64,000 nt of DNA, from positions 558,001 through 622,000 of the forward strand of contig VJWM01000025.1 of NCBI GenBank assembly GCA_010909165.1, written 5' to 3'. The stretch is from Anthoceros angustus (lineage: Eukaryota; Streptophyta; Anthocerotopsida; Anthocerotales; Anthocerotaceae). The translations under genes and the position numbers were made by a program. This document shows positions 48,351 through 57,171 of this stretch, in pieces; position 1 is the first letter of the stretch; the number at the start of each line of letters is the position of its first letter. The notes below the pieces were generated by a model. That model was not told where the DNA came from. It was given only the letters and a program-made list of their open reading frames with translations, and made no database searches.

Positions 48351-49150
48351 TGAACCTGGCGTGCGCATGCACGACTGCAGATGCTACCAGAGGACTAGTC
48401 CACCATATAAAGGGGTCTCTGTGGATGAATTGAAGATGACCAAATGGTCACCTCCAACACAAAGGGTCACTGAGTCACGTTCAGTAGGTGGAAGGGCCCT
48501 GCCGTCAACGATCATCCACTGGTCGATCAACCTTAACGCCGAGCACTGTGAGATATTGTGCAGTGTAGTTTGTGCAGGACCACCCGGTGTACGTGCAAGC
48601 AAGCTTAGCGTCTCCTTCCGCACAAAGTCGCGACCCGAATGAGCCCCTGGGCTGGGGCCTTGCACCTCACAATTACGCAGAACACACGCATGAGGCCGAT
48701 CGAGGCCACTATATCCTCAACATGGCCATGATTTTCTCCATACGTTTCTGCCGCCCACCTCACTTCTGAGCAGGAGGAAAGAAGATTTTGAACCTCTAAC
48801 ACGACCTCGAATAGATGTACATAGGTGCAGAGCACAAGCTTGCGCACAGGCTAATTCCGCCGTTGTGATCCGGAAGGAAAGGGTCATACATCTGATGCCA
48901 AAGATCAATAAAAAGTCTGCAAGCTTCCGTCCAAAATTGATGGCCAGCCTAGCGCTCACTATGCATGTGGTCTACGGAAGAAAGCTCGCGAACTGTACTG
49001 ATACGTGACTTCCTAAACTAGCCTTAATTCCAGCTGCCGAACTCCAGCCACGGATTCAGGCAGTGAAGGCTCTGCGTCACAAAACGCTTGTAGGGCCAGG
49101 AGGAAGCCACCTCAAGCCCCGGTGTTCGTCGCAAATCGACAGCCATTATC

Positions 49151-50272
49151 TTATCGAGCCCCTCTCGCTTGATGTATACTTGCGAATCCTGCCCCCACGA
49201 CCTTGATATCGATGTCCAGGTGGCTCGGGAAACGTCTGCCATGGAAACGAGGAAGCATGGAAGCGGGCATGGTGTCCAGCACCGTCCAGGCCATGCTCGC
49301 GAAATCCATCTCCCAGATCTGCACAACAACTCCTTCCCCAGGACTACGCATAAGAACCGGGCCGTGGAAGATGTCCTCACCTAGGACCACGCATAGCAGC
49401 CGGTCGCGCACGTTGATGAGGTTGCACTGCGCGATGTGGAAACGGAGAGGCGTGGACACGGCCATCCATTTCCAGCTGGCCCGCTCCAGGTCGTACGCCA
49501 GCAAATTGTAGTTGTCGGTGATGCAGTACAGCACGGACCTCACAACACCGTCTGCGCCTGCGATCCCTCACCACGCAGGCTTCTGTCAAACACCTCGTTC
49601 AGGGGCAAGGCGGTGGTAGTCACACTCCAGCTGCCCACCGCGGAATCGAACACGAAGGTGGGCACGGGTCTGCGCATGTCCATGTTATCCATCTTGTTGC
49701 GTGTATCTTTGATGGCCACCAGCTTGAAGCAACGCGCCTTCACGTCAACGAACACGCCCAACACATCCTGGATCCACAGACCACCCGGGAGAGCCGGCAG
49801 CGAGGCCCAAGAGCGCGCCAACGGGTTGCCCAAGTGCGGGATGGTGACCACGTCCCGCGCCCCTGCGTACGCGCGCACCTTATTGTGGACAGCAGCAGGC
49901 CGCCGCCGCCCTTCCCGACCCCGCAGCGCCCTCCATCATTTCCGGAACAGGCTGTGAAGCGTCGTGGTGTTGCACCCGTAGCGGGAGTGGGAGTTGGTAC
50001 CAACGGTTTGATCCAGGTCGTAGACGCCGGAGGAAGCAGGAGGAGGTGCTGAAGCCTACTACCAAGAGCAGAGAGTCCAGCGCTCCCGCTCGCAATTCCA
50101 AGCGCTCCCGCAACAAGGAGGGCGACACGGCGGCCGCGTTCCAGGCTCTGCACACCGCGCGCGTCCGCAACAAGCTCACCAGTGGCAGCCGAGCCTGAAT
50201 CATGGTCTCAACGTCTCTAGGCAGCTCCAAGTCGCTGGATACAACGAATTCGTCATCTGCATCTGCATCCAT
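49151..50272 (-). CDS. F-box protein, copy 4 (frameshifted)
   Basis: The frame 49878-49540 is open from RAYAGARDVVTIPHLG through TTTALPLNEVFDRSLRGEG, with a four-C run (49606) that repairs the break seen in copies 2 and 3. It then fails at QTV because ACAACACC (49542) lacks an A. The N-terminal half from 50272 is open through the F-box until a two-G run near 50030. Extra G and C bases near 49923-49935 disturb the middle. Variants GCGTCGTGGTG and CCGCGTTCCAGG are shared with copy 1, not with copies 2 and 3. Confidence 0.85.
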
Positions 50273-50463
50273 CTCGGGCCCTCGCACTCCGCCGTCTGCA
50301 ATCACCATCACCAGGGACCCTCGCTCAGCCTCCGGATCCGCCTGAGGACAACACACATACGCAGACCAACCTCTTAAACACTACCTATTGTGACAGGGTT
50401 CTAGGAGATAATACCCACATCACACGACAGTAATTCGATCACGGAATTGATATATTGAATCAC

Positions 50464-50471
50464 TATATATA
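50464..50471 (-). promoter_or_regulatory. TATA box of F-box gene copy 4
   Basis: TATATATA, as in the other units. Only about 80 bp of sequence upstream of it (minus strand) remains before the unit 4/5 junction. Confidence 0.5.
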
Positions 50472-50794
50472 GGCTCTGAATTTGCTATCATCTCGAGGAC
50501 TATGCATTTAATCTCGATACATAGATCGATGGGCCGATCTATCCCTGCTTACGTCATCCAGACCCCTTCGTCAGCGAATGCAGCGCGCAGGCCTTCAGAA
50601 GACAAGCAAAGAGAACATGGTCAGCCAGAGTCAGCTCCTCCAGACAGGCGTCATGCTTGTCTTCTAATAAAGGTGATAGCGGCCATACGAATTCACAAAC
50701 CCCGGTGACGTAGTTTCGCTCTGAAGTGCCGTTGATCGAGAGCAGGACGGCCATCAGTGCACGGCAGGTGGGACTTCTTAGCTCTTAGAGCAGC

Positions 50795-52225
50795 TCAGAC
50801 TCTTGACAATTTTTTTGCAAGATCCTCGAGGATGGAGTTGGTTTGAAGTTTGCGGAAACCTCCATGGAACCTGCTGCTACTGCCAGAGCTTGGGCGCTCC
50901 ATGGAACCTGCTGCTACTGCCTTGGGCGGGTGGGGCGTTTCTGCTGAATGCGTGACACCCTTATCTCGCCCTGATGCAGCTGAAGTCATCCTAGCTGTAG
51001 TTAGCTTTGCGCCGACATCTTCCAATATCTCATACAAAATGGCTGTTTGTTGGTGTTTGCAGTCATCCGCCAAAATACGTGCACCTGCTTGTCATGCTCG
51101 ATCCAGCTCTGGCCAGGCTTCTTCCAGGAAACTGCCCTTTGCCTCAACTCATCCACCTTTCTCGCACAATCCAACATGCCAGCATCTAGATAAATGTTTG
51201 ACATGAGGACATAGGCTGCTGCGTGTTCTGGATCTTCACCTACTGCTTCAGCGAAGGCCCGCTCTCCCAGTGAAACATTACCATGTTTTCGGCAGGCGCT
51301 CAGCAGGCACAACCAGACTAGCAAACCAGGCTGAATTGGCATCTGGGAGAGCAGCATTTCAGCTTTACTGAAGAGACCTGCTCGACCGACGAGGTCCATT
51401 ACACAAGCGTAATGTTCCGTGTCTGCAGAGATCCTGTATTCCCCGGTCATGGCTCCGAAGTACTCCAGTCCCCTATCGACTAGTCCAGCATGGCTGCAAG
51501 CAGACAGGAGGCCCAGGAAGGTGACTCTATCTGGTTTCAAGCCAGATTGTAACATGTGGCCATAGCACTGGATGCTCGTGTTGCAATCGCCCAGCCGGGC
51601 ATAGCCTGCAAGAAGGGCATTCCATGAGATGACGTCGGGGCAAGATAGGGAGTCAAAGACACGTTGGGCATCCACCATGCTCCCACACTTGCTGTACGCA
51701 TGAATGAGGCTGGTGGCAACAGGAAGACGGTACTCCAATCCATTGTCGAGAACGGCCTGGTGGGTCTGGACGCACATGTCAAATGCCCCTGTGCTGCTGC
51801 ACGCTTGGAGGACTGACACAAAAGTAGCTTCCTGTGGCTTCATTCCCTCTGCTTGCATCTGGGCATACAGTTGCAAAGCCTTTCCTCCTTGCTCCTGGGC
51901 ATACGCTGCAATCATGACAGTCCACGACACAAGATCACGCTGAGACATCTTGTCAAACACCTGCTCTGCGTCTGTGATGCTCCCACACTTGGCATACATG
52001 TACACCAGAGTGCTGGCGACAAACATGTCTAAATCCAAATCCAGTCTTGCAGCTTCAGCGTGTATGTCTCTTCCCAGTTCAAGGTAATCCAGCTTCTCAC
52101 TCTGCCCATCCTCATATGACACCTTCTCCTTTTCTGCAGCGACTCCACAAGCATGGAGAGCACTGGCCAAGGTTCGCGCATCCGGCTTCACGCCCTCCTT
52201 CTGCATTTGTTTAAACACCTGGAAG
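50795..52225 (-). pseudogene. PPR protein copy 5, C-terminal part
   Basis: The longest single open frame of the C-terminal half: 52218-51001 is open for 405 codons from MFKQMQKEGVKPDARTLAS through four PPR repeats and the E domain to VHVFW. As in copies 1, 2 and 4 the four-A run shifts the E+ tail, which is open separately at 51073-50795. The reading frame is ended on the N-terminal side by the insertion at 52226, which falls in the codons for VFKQMQ's neighbour GKAFQ. Confidence 0.9.
52222..52225. repeat. Left copy of apparent target duplication (GAAG)
   Basis: The uninterrupted units read CCTGGAAGGCCTTTCC. Here GAAG occurs at 52222-52225 directly before the insertion and again at 54410-54413 directly after it. 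A 4-bp duplication fits best because both inverted repeats then start with AAC. Chance cannot be fully excluded for so short a word. Confidence 0.6.
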
Positions 52226-52258
52226 AACAGCGTCTCTCAGCATAGGGGTTATTCTCCA
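52226..52258 (+). repeat. Left terminal inverted repeat
   Basis: Matches the inverted right end with six mismatches over 33 positions, four of them transitions. Confidence 0.8.
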
Positions 52259-52566
52259 TTAAAGGGGTTTGGGTCCCTAAAGACCAAAAAATGACCCCCG
52301 AAAACGGGCCAAAATGCATCATCTTTAGCAAAACCACTCTTTAGACATGTACTGAAAGACATTGACCATGTTATTTTCTCGTGAATACTTACGCTAACAG
52401 GGTTGAAGCCGAAGAAGGTTCGCGGATTTCACCTTCACAAGGAAGGGATTTCAAGGATTTTTAACAGGTGCTAGGAATCCTAAACACCTCTTTCGCAGGC
52501 GATAGTACTTCCTAGCAGGGTGAACAGTAGGCAAACCAAACAAAATTAGTCCAGCAAGCCAAAGCT

Positions 52567-52920
52567 GGCGGACGTCCGGCAACCAACACGCAAAAGTAGC
52601 AATTGCAAGTCGAAAGAGCAATCGCGGACGTCCGGCGCAATTGTGAAGAACATTAACCGATAGCGATCATGGCCATCTCGAGAGGACCAAACTACGACTC
52701 TAAAAGTAGCGCCGACGTCTGGTGCACTGTGAGTACACAACCCTGGGATCTCCATTGTTAGAGTGAAAACATAGAAGGAATTGGAACAATGCGCCGGACG
52801 TTCGGCACATTGGCGCGAGTCTGCTAAAGCCTGCGCCGGACGTCCGGCGCATTTTCTGGAGACCCCAATCTTGTGGGCGTCAGCGAGATGGAAATGGTGG
52901 AGTGGATGCGGACGTCCGAC
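52567..52920. repeat. Cluster of six GGACGTCC-type palindromic sites
   Basis: Sites at 52567-52580, 52624-52638, 52709-52725, 52791-52808, 52833-52850 and 52908-52920 are variants of GCGCCGGACGTCCGGCGC. The site at 52833-52850 is the perfect 18-bp palindrome. Spacing is 40-85 bp. The flanking sequence is unrelated, so these are discrete sites rather than a tandem repeat, plausibly transposase-binding sites. Confidence 0.8.
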
Positions 52921-52980
52921 ATGTATATTATTGTTTGTCTTCTTAGCATGCTCGGGATAGGTGCATATAGACTCAATGTA

Positions 52981-53190
52981 AGAACTCCAAGGTTAAGCAC
53001 CGGGTCGGATCGATACTGGATGGGGTGCTTGACTTTGGTGCTTTTGAACTTCTGTTATGCACTCTTGGGTCGATTAGTGCTAGGATGGCTTGCTTGTTTT
53101 GGCGCTTTGAAAACTTTGTAACAACTCCACTCTTAAGCAACCTAGAGGCGTATCAATACTAGGATGGAGTGTTGATTTTTAGTGGTTTGA
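52981..53190 (+). other. Three tandem modules derived from the 3' half of 5S rRNA
   Basis: Module 1 (52981-53045) reads AGAACTCCAAGGTTAAGCAC, then GATACTGGATGGGGTG. Module 2 (about 53046-53105) reads GAACTTCTGTTATGCACTC, TTGGGTCGATTAGTGC and TAGGATGGCTTGC. Module 3 (about 53122-53190) reads CAACTCCACTCTTAAGCAAC and ATACTAGGATGGAGTGTTG. Plant 5S rRNA, from memory, has AACTCCGCAGTTAAGC, CTTGGGCGAGAGTAG and TACTAGGATGGGTGACC in this order and spacing; these include the A, intermediate and C boxes of the internal RNA polymerase III promoter. The 5' half of 5S rRNA is absent. Comparable 5S pieces are known in Cassandra TRIM retrotransposons and some SINEs. Whether these copies are transcribed is unknown. 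Confidence 0.68.
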
Positions 53191-53466
53191 AAAATTTGTA
53201 AATCATCCGGTATCTAGGCGTAAAGTCATGAATATTATTTTTGAAAATCATTTGTTGGTTGATGTTATATTCCACATTCGCTTTGTATACAACATGTAAA
53301 ACCTTTTGGCCTTACTCTATGTGCCCCTTCCGATGACTTGCATGGATCTCTTTGATTGGTCGCCAAATGTCCGCTCATTCGAGTTTGATGCACGATAGAT
53401 GCATAGGCCTTGGTTTCTAGATGAGCTACATTTTCCAAAATTCGACATGTATGATGGTGGTTTCTA

Positions 53467-53870
53467 ATGGCCAACCTTTTGAAGGCGACAATGTTTCACA
53501 ATGTTTTGCGGAGAAGCAAGAAAATAAATAGAATAGATGATTTTTCCTTGAGTAATGAAAGCACATCGGATGCGATCGAACACAAGCATAAGAGAGCATC
53601 TGCTGCCACTGCGAGCCCTAGTGAGAGCCAGTATCTCGAAGAAAGAGGGCTAGTCGCCCATGGGGTTTTGACCAAATGGCTGAGTATTTCAGTGAGGCTC
53701 TGAAGGAGGACCTGTCTATACCCACTGTGACGCCCACTACAGCTGTGGCGCAGCTAGGTGTTCAGAGACGAACTATAGCCAAGCTTCGCCAGGAGATTTT
53801 GAATTTAAGATCTGACTTGCTCCATGTGCCACCCATGGATAGATTAAGGTTGAAAGCGGTACGGACTTGA
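53467..53870 (+). CDS. Unidentified short overlapping frames inside the TIR element
   Basis: Two overlapping frames, 53467-53703 (MANLLKATMFHNVLRRSKK) and 53676-53870 (MAEYFSEALKEDLSIPTV, then GVQRRTIAKLRQEILNLRSD), could be one frameshifted coding segment with a helical C-terminus. No transposase motif or other family is recognised. They may be a captured host fragment. Confidence 0.15.
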
Positions 53871-54139
53871 CAAGAAGAAATGTAAGCTCAAGAGTTTGAT
53901 CAAGAACGGTTGAGGAGGCCTCACCATCCTTTACCTTGTCCACCTCGGGCCCAATGCGCAGATCTAAGTGCGGCTTATCTCCGACACGGAGGGGCCAGGT
54001 CAGACAGGGTATGCCTGCCGTCTGGGATTGCTCTGAATCACGGGGTTTGAAAAGAGAATTGATGTGAGTGTTGGTGCGGTGGCAAGTGTGCACAGGCAAC
54101 TTGAACGAAAGTGTTTGCCTACACAAGTATTGACGCAAC

Positions 54140-54234
54140 CCTCTCCAAACCCGTGTATTGCACCTCTTTGGAGTATAAGTGCGCCGGACGTCCGGCGCAC
54201 TCCAGCTCTTTGGAGCATAAGTGCTACCATCCGC
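54140..54234. repeat. Right-end palindrome flanked by direct repeats
   Basis: The perfect GCGCCGGACGTCCGGCGC at 54181-54198 is flanked by CTCTTTGGAGTATAAGTGC and CTCTTTGGAGCATAAGTGC. It mirrors the left-end cluster, so the palindromes sit in both subterminal regions. Confidence 0.75.
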
Positions 54235-54376
54235 CACTTGGTACAAAGGTGTGTCCGCCATTTGTGCGGACGGTGGGCACATTAGGTCTTCCTTGGGCTC
54301 GGATGCATGGGTGGGTTCGCAAATCAAAAACAATGGAATGAGACATGTGCATTGGATGGTTAGCCAAAATGGGGTT

Positions 54377-54409
54377 TGGAGACAAACCCCTATGCCGAGA
54401 AACACCGTT
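54377..54409 (-). repeat. Right terminal inverted repeat
   Basis: Inverted partner of 52226-52258, ending CGTT immediately before GAAG. Confidence 0.8.
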
Positions 54410-55066
54410 GAAGGCCTTTCCTCCTGCATACCGCAGACAAGATACGCTGCGATCATGGCGATCCATGACACCACACCTCGCTGGGCAATTGGTTGAAGAC
54501 AAGTTACGTGTCACGAATGCTCCCACACTTTGCATACATACTAAGCAAAGTGTTGCAAACATAGATGTCGAATCAAGCCCCATTCTGTAGCTGCATGCAA
54601 CTCCCTTCCTCTCGCAGGATGCCACTTTGACATCTTGCCCATGCACCAAGGTGCTTTTCTCTTTGCTGCAAGGCGCCGCATGCATGAAGCGCACTTACAA
54701 ATGTCTCACAGACGCTCGCAGCCCTCCCTTTGCATCCGTCTGTAGACCCGCAAAGCTTTGTCTCCTTGGTCCTCCTCGGCATATCCTCCTATCATGGCAT
54801 TCCATGCCACCACATCACGCTTGTGCAAACTTTTAAACACCTCCTTAGCATCGTTGATGCTCCCGCACTTGCATACATACTAACGAATGCTACCAACAAA
54901 CATGTTGGATTCAAAACCCTTCCCGAACTCCAAAGATGGATTTCCTTCCCTTCTCGCAAGGATCGATTTTACATTGCGTCGCTTGAGTGCACTCTCCTCC
55001 TTTGCACGCCGCCACACGCCGGAGGGCACTTACAAATGTTCGAGCATTTGGACTTATCCCGTCTCG
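54410..55066 (-). pseudogene. PPR protein copy 5, middle part (heavily damaged)
   Basis: Continuation of PPR copy 5 beyond the insertion, equivalent to unit 1 12915-13587. Motifs such as LCLVCMQSVGAF-type frames and the antisense of AWNAMIGGYAEE are recognisable, but small indels occur every few dozen bases, far more than in copies 1-4. Many fall at CTG/CAG positions. The variant CAATTGGTTGAAG is shared with copy 4. The gene is cut at 55066 by the copia LTR. Confidence 0.85.
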
Positions 55067-55242
55067 TGTGACGATTATGGTGCGGCAGATGCATCAATCC
55101 GATAGATAGGCAATTCATGGTAGAGAACACAATGTAGTGTAGGAGGAGAATAAGCGCGATTCGTGACGCCGCCCAAATGTCGGTTCAGTTTTCGTGCTTA
55201 AAAGCAACGTGCCCTAAGGGCTTGAGTGCTACAACTTCAACA
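55067..55242 (-). mobile_element. 3' LTR of the right copia element
   Basis: On the minus strand it starts TGTTGAAGTTGTAGCACTC after the polypurine tract CTAAGTGGGAG and ends CGTCACA, abutting PPR sequence at 55066. About 176 bp with TG/CA ends. Confidence 0.75.
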
Positions 55243-55286
55243 CTCCCACTTAGCATCTAGTCCTTAGGCTATGCACTTTTACATTG

Positions 55287-57171
55287 CTAAGAATTGAAGC
55301 TAATGTCTGAGACCTTTCTAAGTCCCATGTTCTTCACGTGTTGTTGATGTTTGATAGAGCTAAGTGCTTTTGTAAGCACATCCGCTACCATGTGCTCTGT
55401 TGGACAATAGAGAACTGCAAACTTGCCTTCTTCAACCACTTGCCTTATGAAATGAAATTGTACCTCCACGTGCTTTGTTCGAGCATGGAACTTCGGGTTA
55501 TAGGTGAGTGAGATGGCACTTTGATTATCACAGTAGAGCGGCCTAGGAATCCTCTGGGTCTCGCCTAACTCTGAAAGTTGGGGAAGTTGCGAGTCCATCC
55601 TTGCATGCGTGAGTCAGCAGCAATACTCACCTCGGTTGAGTGAGTGCAACTACTTGCCGCCGCTTACTACTCCAGCTTGTTCTCCTCCCAATAAATATCG
55701 TGGCTTGTGCTTTTCTATCATCAATGTTGCCGCCCATCGGCATCACTATAGCCTTCAAGTTGTAGAGGTTCTCCTTGTTTGATATGTGGTAGAGCAACCC
55801 TAAGTCCGAAGTTGCTCTTAGGTATCTAAATATCCTCTTAATGACCTTCCAATGAGCTTGAGTAGGAGCTGATAGGAATTGTGACAAGGCTCCCACCGAA
55901 TAGGACAGTCCGTGCAGTGCAAACCATAAGGTACATAAGACTACCTACGGTGAGGAATAAGGAGGAGGAGTAGTGTCTCGAATCGTTGTCTGTTGATCCA
56001 CCTCTTTGCTTAGCTTAAGGTTCATTTCCATGGGTGTTGAGATAGGCCTAGATTCTAACATCTTAAACTTTGTTAAGATTTCTTGAATATATTTTGATTG
56101 GTGAATGAGAATGCTTCTAGCCTTTCTATCCCTTAAGACCGAATGCCCAAGCAAAGGAAAGCTCTCTACAAGTGGTCATGGAGAAACGCTTAGCTAGCAT
56201 AGATCCGGTCTCTTCTAGTATGGCCTTAGTGTTGGACATAAGAACTATATCGTCTCGTATACCCCTAAGACGATAAAGTAAATGCTTGATCTTTTAATGT
56301 AGATATTACTATCGAGTTTAACTTAGTGAAACCTAGTTCCTTAAGGCTGACGTCAGCTTAAAATACCATTTCATAGCACCGCTTAAGTCCGTATAAGGAC
56401 TTTAATAGTAGGCATGCATTGTACTTTGTCCTATCCTTAACATATATCCCTTGAGAATCTCCATGTAGATGGTGTGGTCGAGATCTCCATATAGAAAAGT
56501 CTTAATGTCAAGTTGCATTAGCTCATAGTCATGGTGAGATGCTAAGGCTAGGAGGATCCTAAGTGAGGTTATCTTAAGTACAGGACTAAAAGTTTCATCA
56601 TAATCAAAACCATATTTTTGAGAGTATCCCTTGGCTACTAATCTAGCCTTGTATCTCTCTATGCTACCATCGGCATTTAATTTGATCTTGAAGGTCCACT
56701 TAGATCCCACAAGTTGTCTATCCTTAGGTAGAGTAGTTAAAGTCCAAGTTTTATTGGCTTGTAGGGATTCTAGTTCGACCGATTGCTTGTTTCAGTGTTC
56801 CTTTGTGGGCAGCCGATGGCCTCTGGTAGCGAGGACAAAGCGATCTATAGTGCATTAAGACAATATGCTAAATTGCTCTTGGGATCCCGATTAGTAGGAG
56901 AATATCTATGTATTTTACGCATTGAACGGTGAGATTGTCTACGCCTAGGCTGGTTAGTGGCGGTGATTGTGGGATGTCCTCTTGCACATTTTGAAATAAG
57001 GGTCTAGAGTTTCCTCGGCTTCACAGGCATTTATATGTTGCATATCGAGTATTGTAATTAGAAAATCAAGATAAATGCCTACTTGTTGTTGAGGTGCCCG
57101 TCGTTTTGAAAGTCGGGTCAAGAGCATATTGTGAAAACTCAATGTCACTTGCCGATCCGGTGTGTGGCCGA
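55287..57171 (-). pseudogene. Copia RT-RNase H, copy A
   Basis: This copy contains the true C-terminus: NQSAISLTYNPKFHARTKHV, then EEGKFAVLYCPTEHMVADVL and TKALSSIKHQ, stop at 55287. Upstream are the RNase H start (GALSQFLSAPTQAHWKVIKR, IFRYLRATSDLGLLY) and the RT core (WTFKIKLNADGSIERYKARL, VAKGYSQKYGFDYDETFSPV, MQLDIKT) at 56402-56760. Small indels break the frame repeatedly. The linker toward integrase (PQQQVGIYLDFLITILDMQH) reaches 57140. At about 57171 the sequence jumps back to RNase H, beginning copy B. Confidence 0.88.

Larger units (their letters stand above)
43139..50552. repeat. Tandem array unit 4 (truncated, 7.4 kb)
   Basis: Homologous to unit 1 from its start through the F-box TATA region. 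It stops at CCTGCTTAC and joins directly to a sequence that in unit 1 lies at 11249. The gypsy gag, leader, tail ORF and the first 225 bp of the next unit are missing. Confidence 0.95.
52226..54409. mobile_element. Unclassified TIR transposon inserted in PPR copy 5
   Basis: The PPR sequence is interrupted exactly here and resumes after 2,184 bp. The ends are inverted repeats: 52226-52258 begins AACAGCGTCTCTCAGCATAG and the reverse complement of 54377-54409 begins AACGGTGTTTCTCGGCATAG. Both continue GGGTT and then TCTCC, about 27 of 33 positions matching. Flanking GAAG copies suggest a 4-bp target duplication. Near the left end lies an array of GGACGTCC palindromes, with one more near the right end, recalling the subterminal protein-binding repeats of CACTA-type elements; the termini are not CACTA. 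No transposase is recognisable, so it is probably non-autonomous. It also contains three 5S rRNA-like modules. A 4-bp duplication does not fit hAT (8), Mutator (9-11), PIF/Harbinger (3) or Tc1/mariner (2). Confidence 0.8.
50553..55066. repeat. Tandem array unit 5 (internal fragment, interrupted)
   Basis: It begins at the position equivalent to 11249 of unit 1 and continues through the PPR gene to the position equivalent to about 13587. There a copia LTR interrupts it. A 2,184-bp transposon-like insertion splits it at 52226-54409. In the 3' PPR region it matches unit 1 variants (GGCCATACGAATTCAC, GCAAGATAGGGAGTCAAAG). Confidence 0.93.

Noticed and set aside
52981-53190. Functional 5S rRNA genes
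   Set aside because: Only the 3' half is represented, the modules are diverged and no full 120-base gene or T-run terminator follows each one.
52210-54413. A 9-10 bp target duplication (ACCTGGAAG versus ACCGTTGAAG), which would suggest a Mutator-like element
   Set aside because: It needs an internal gap and mismatches, and it would cut off the well-matched AAC start of the right inverted repeat.
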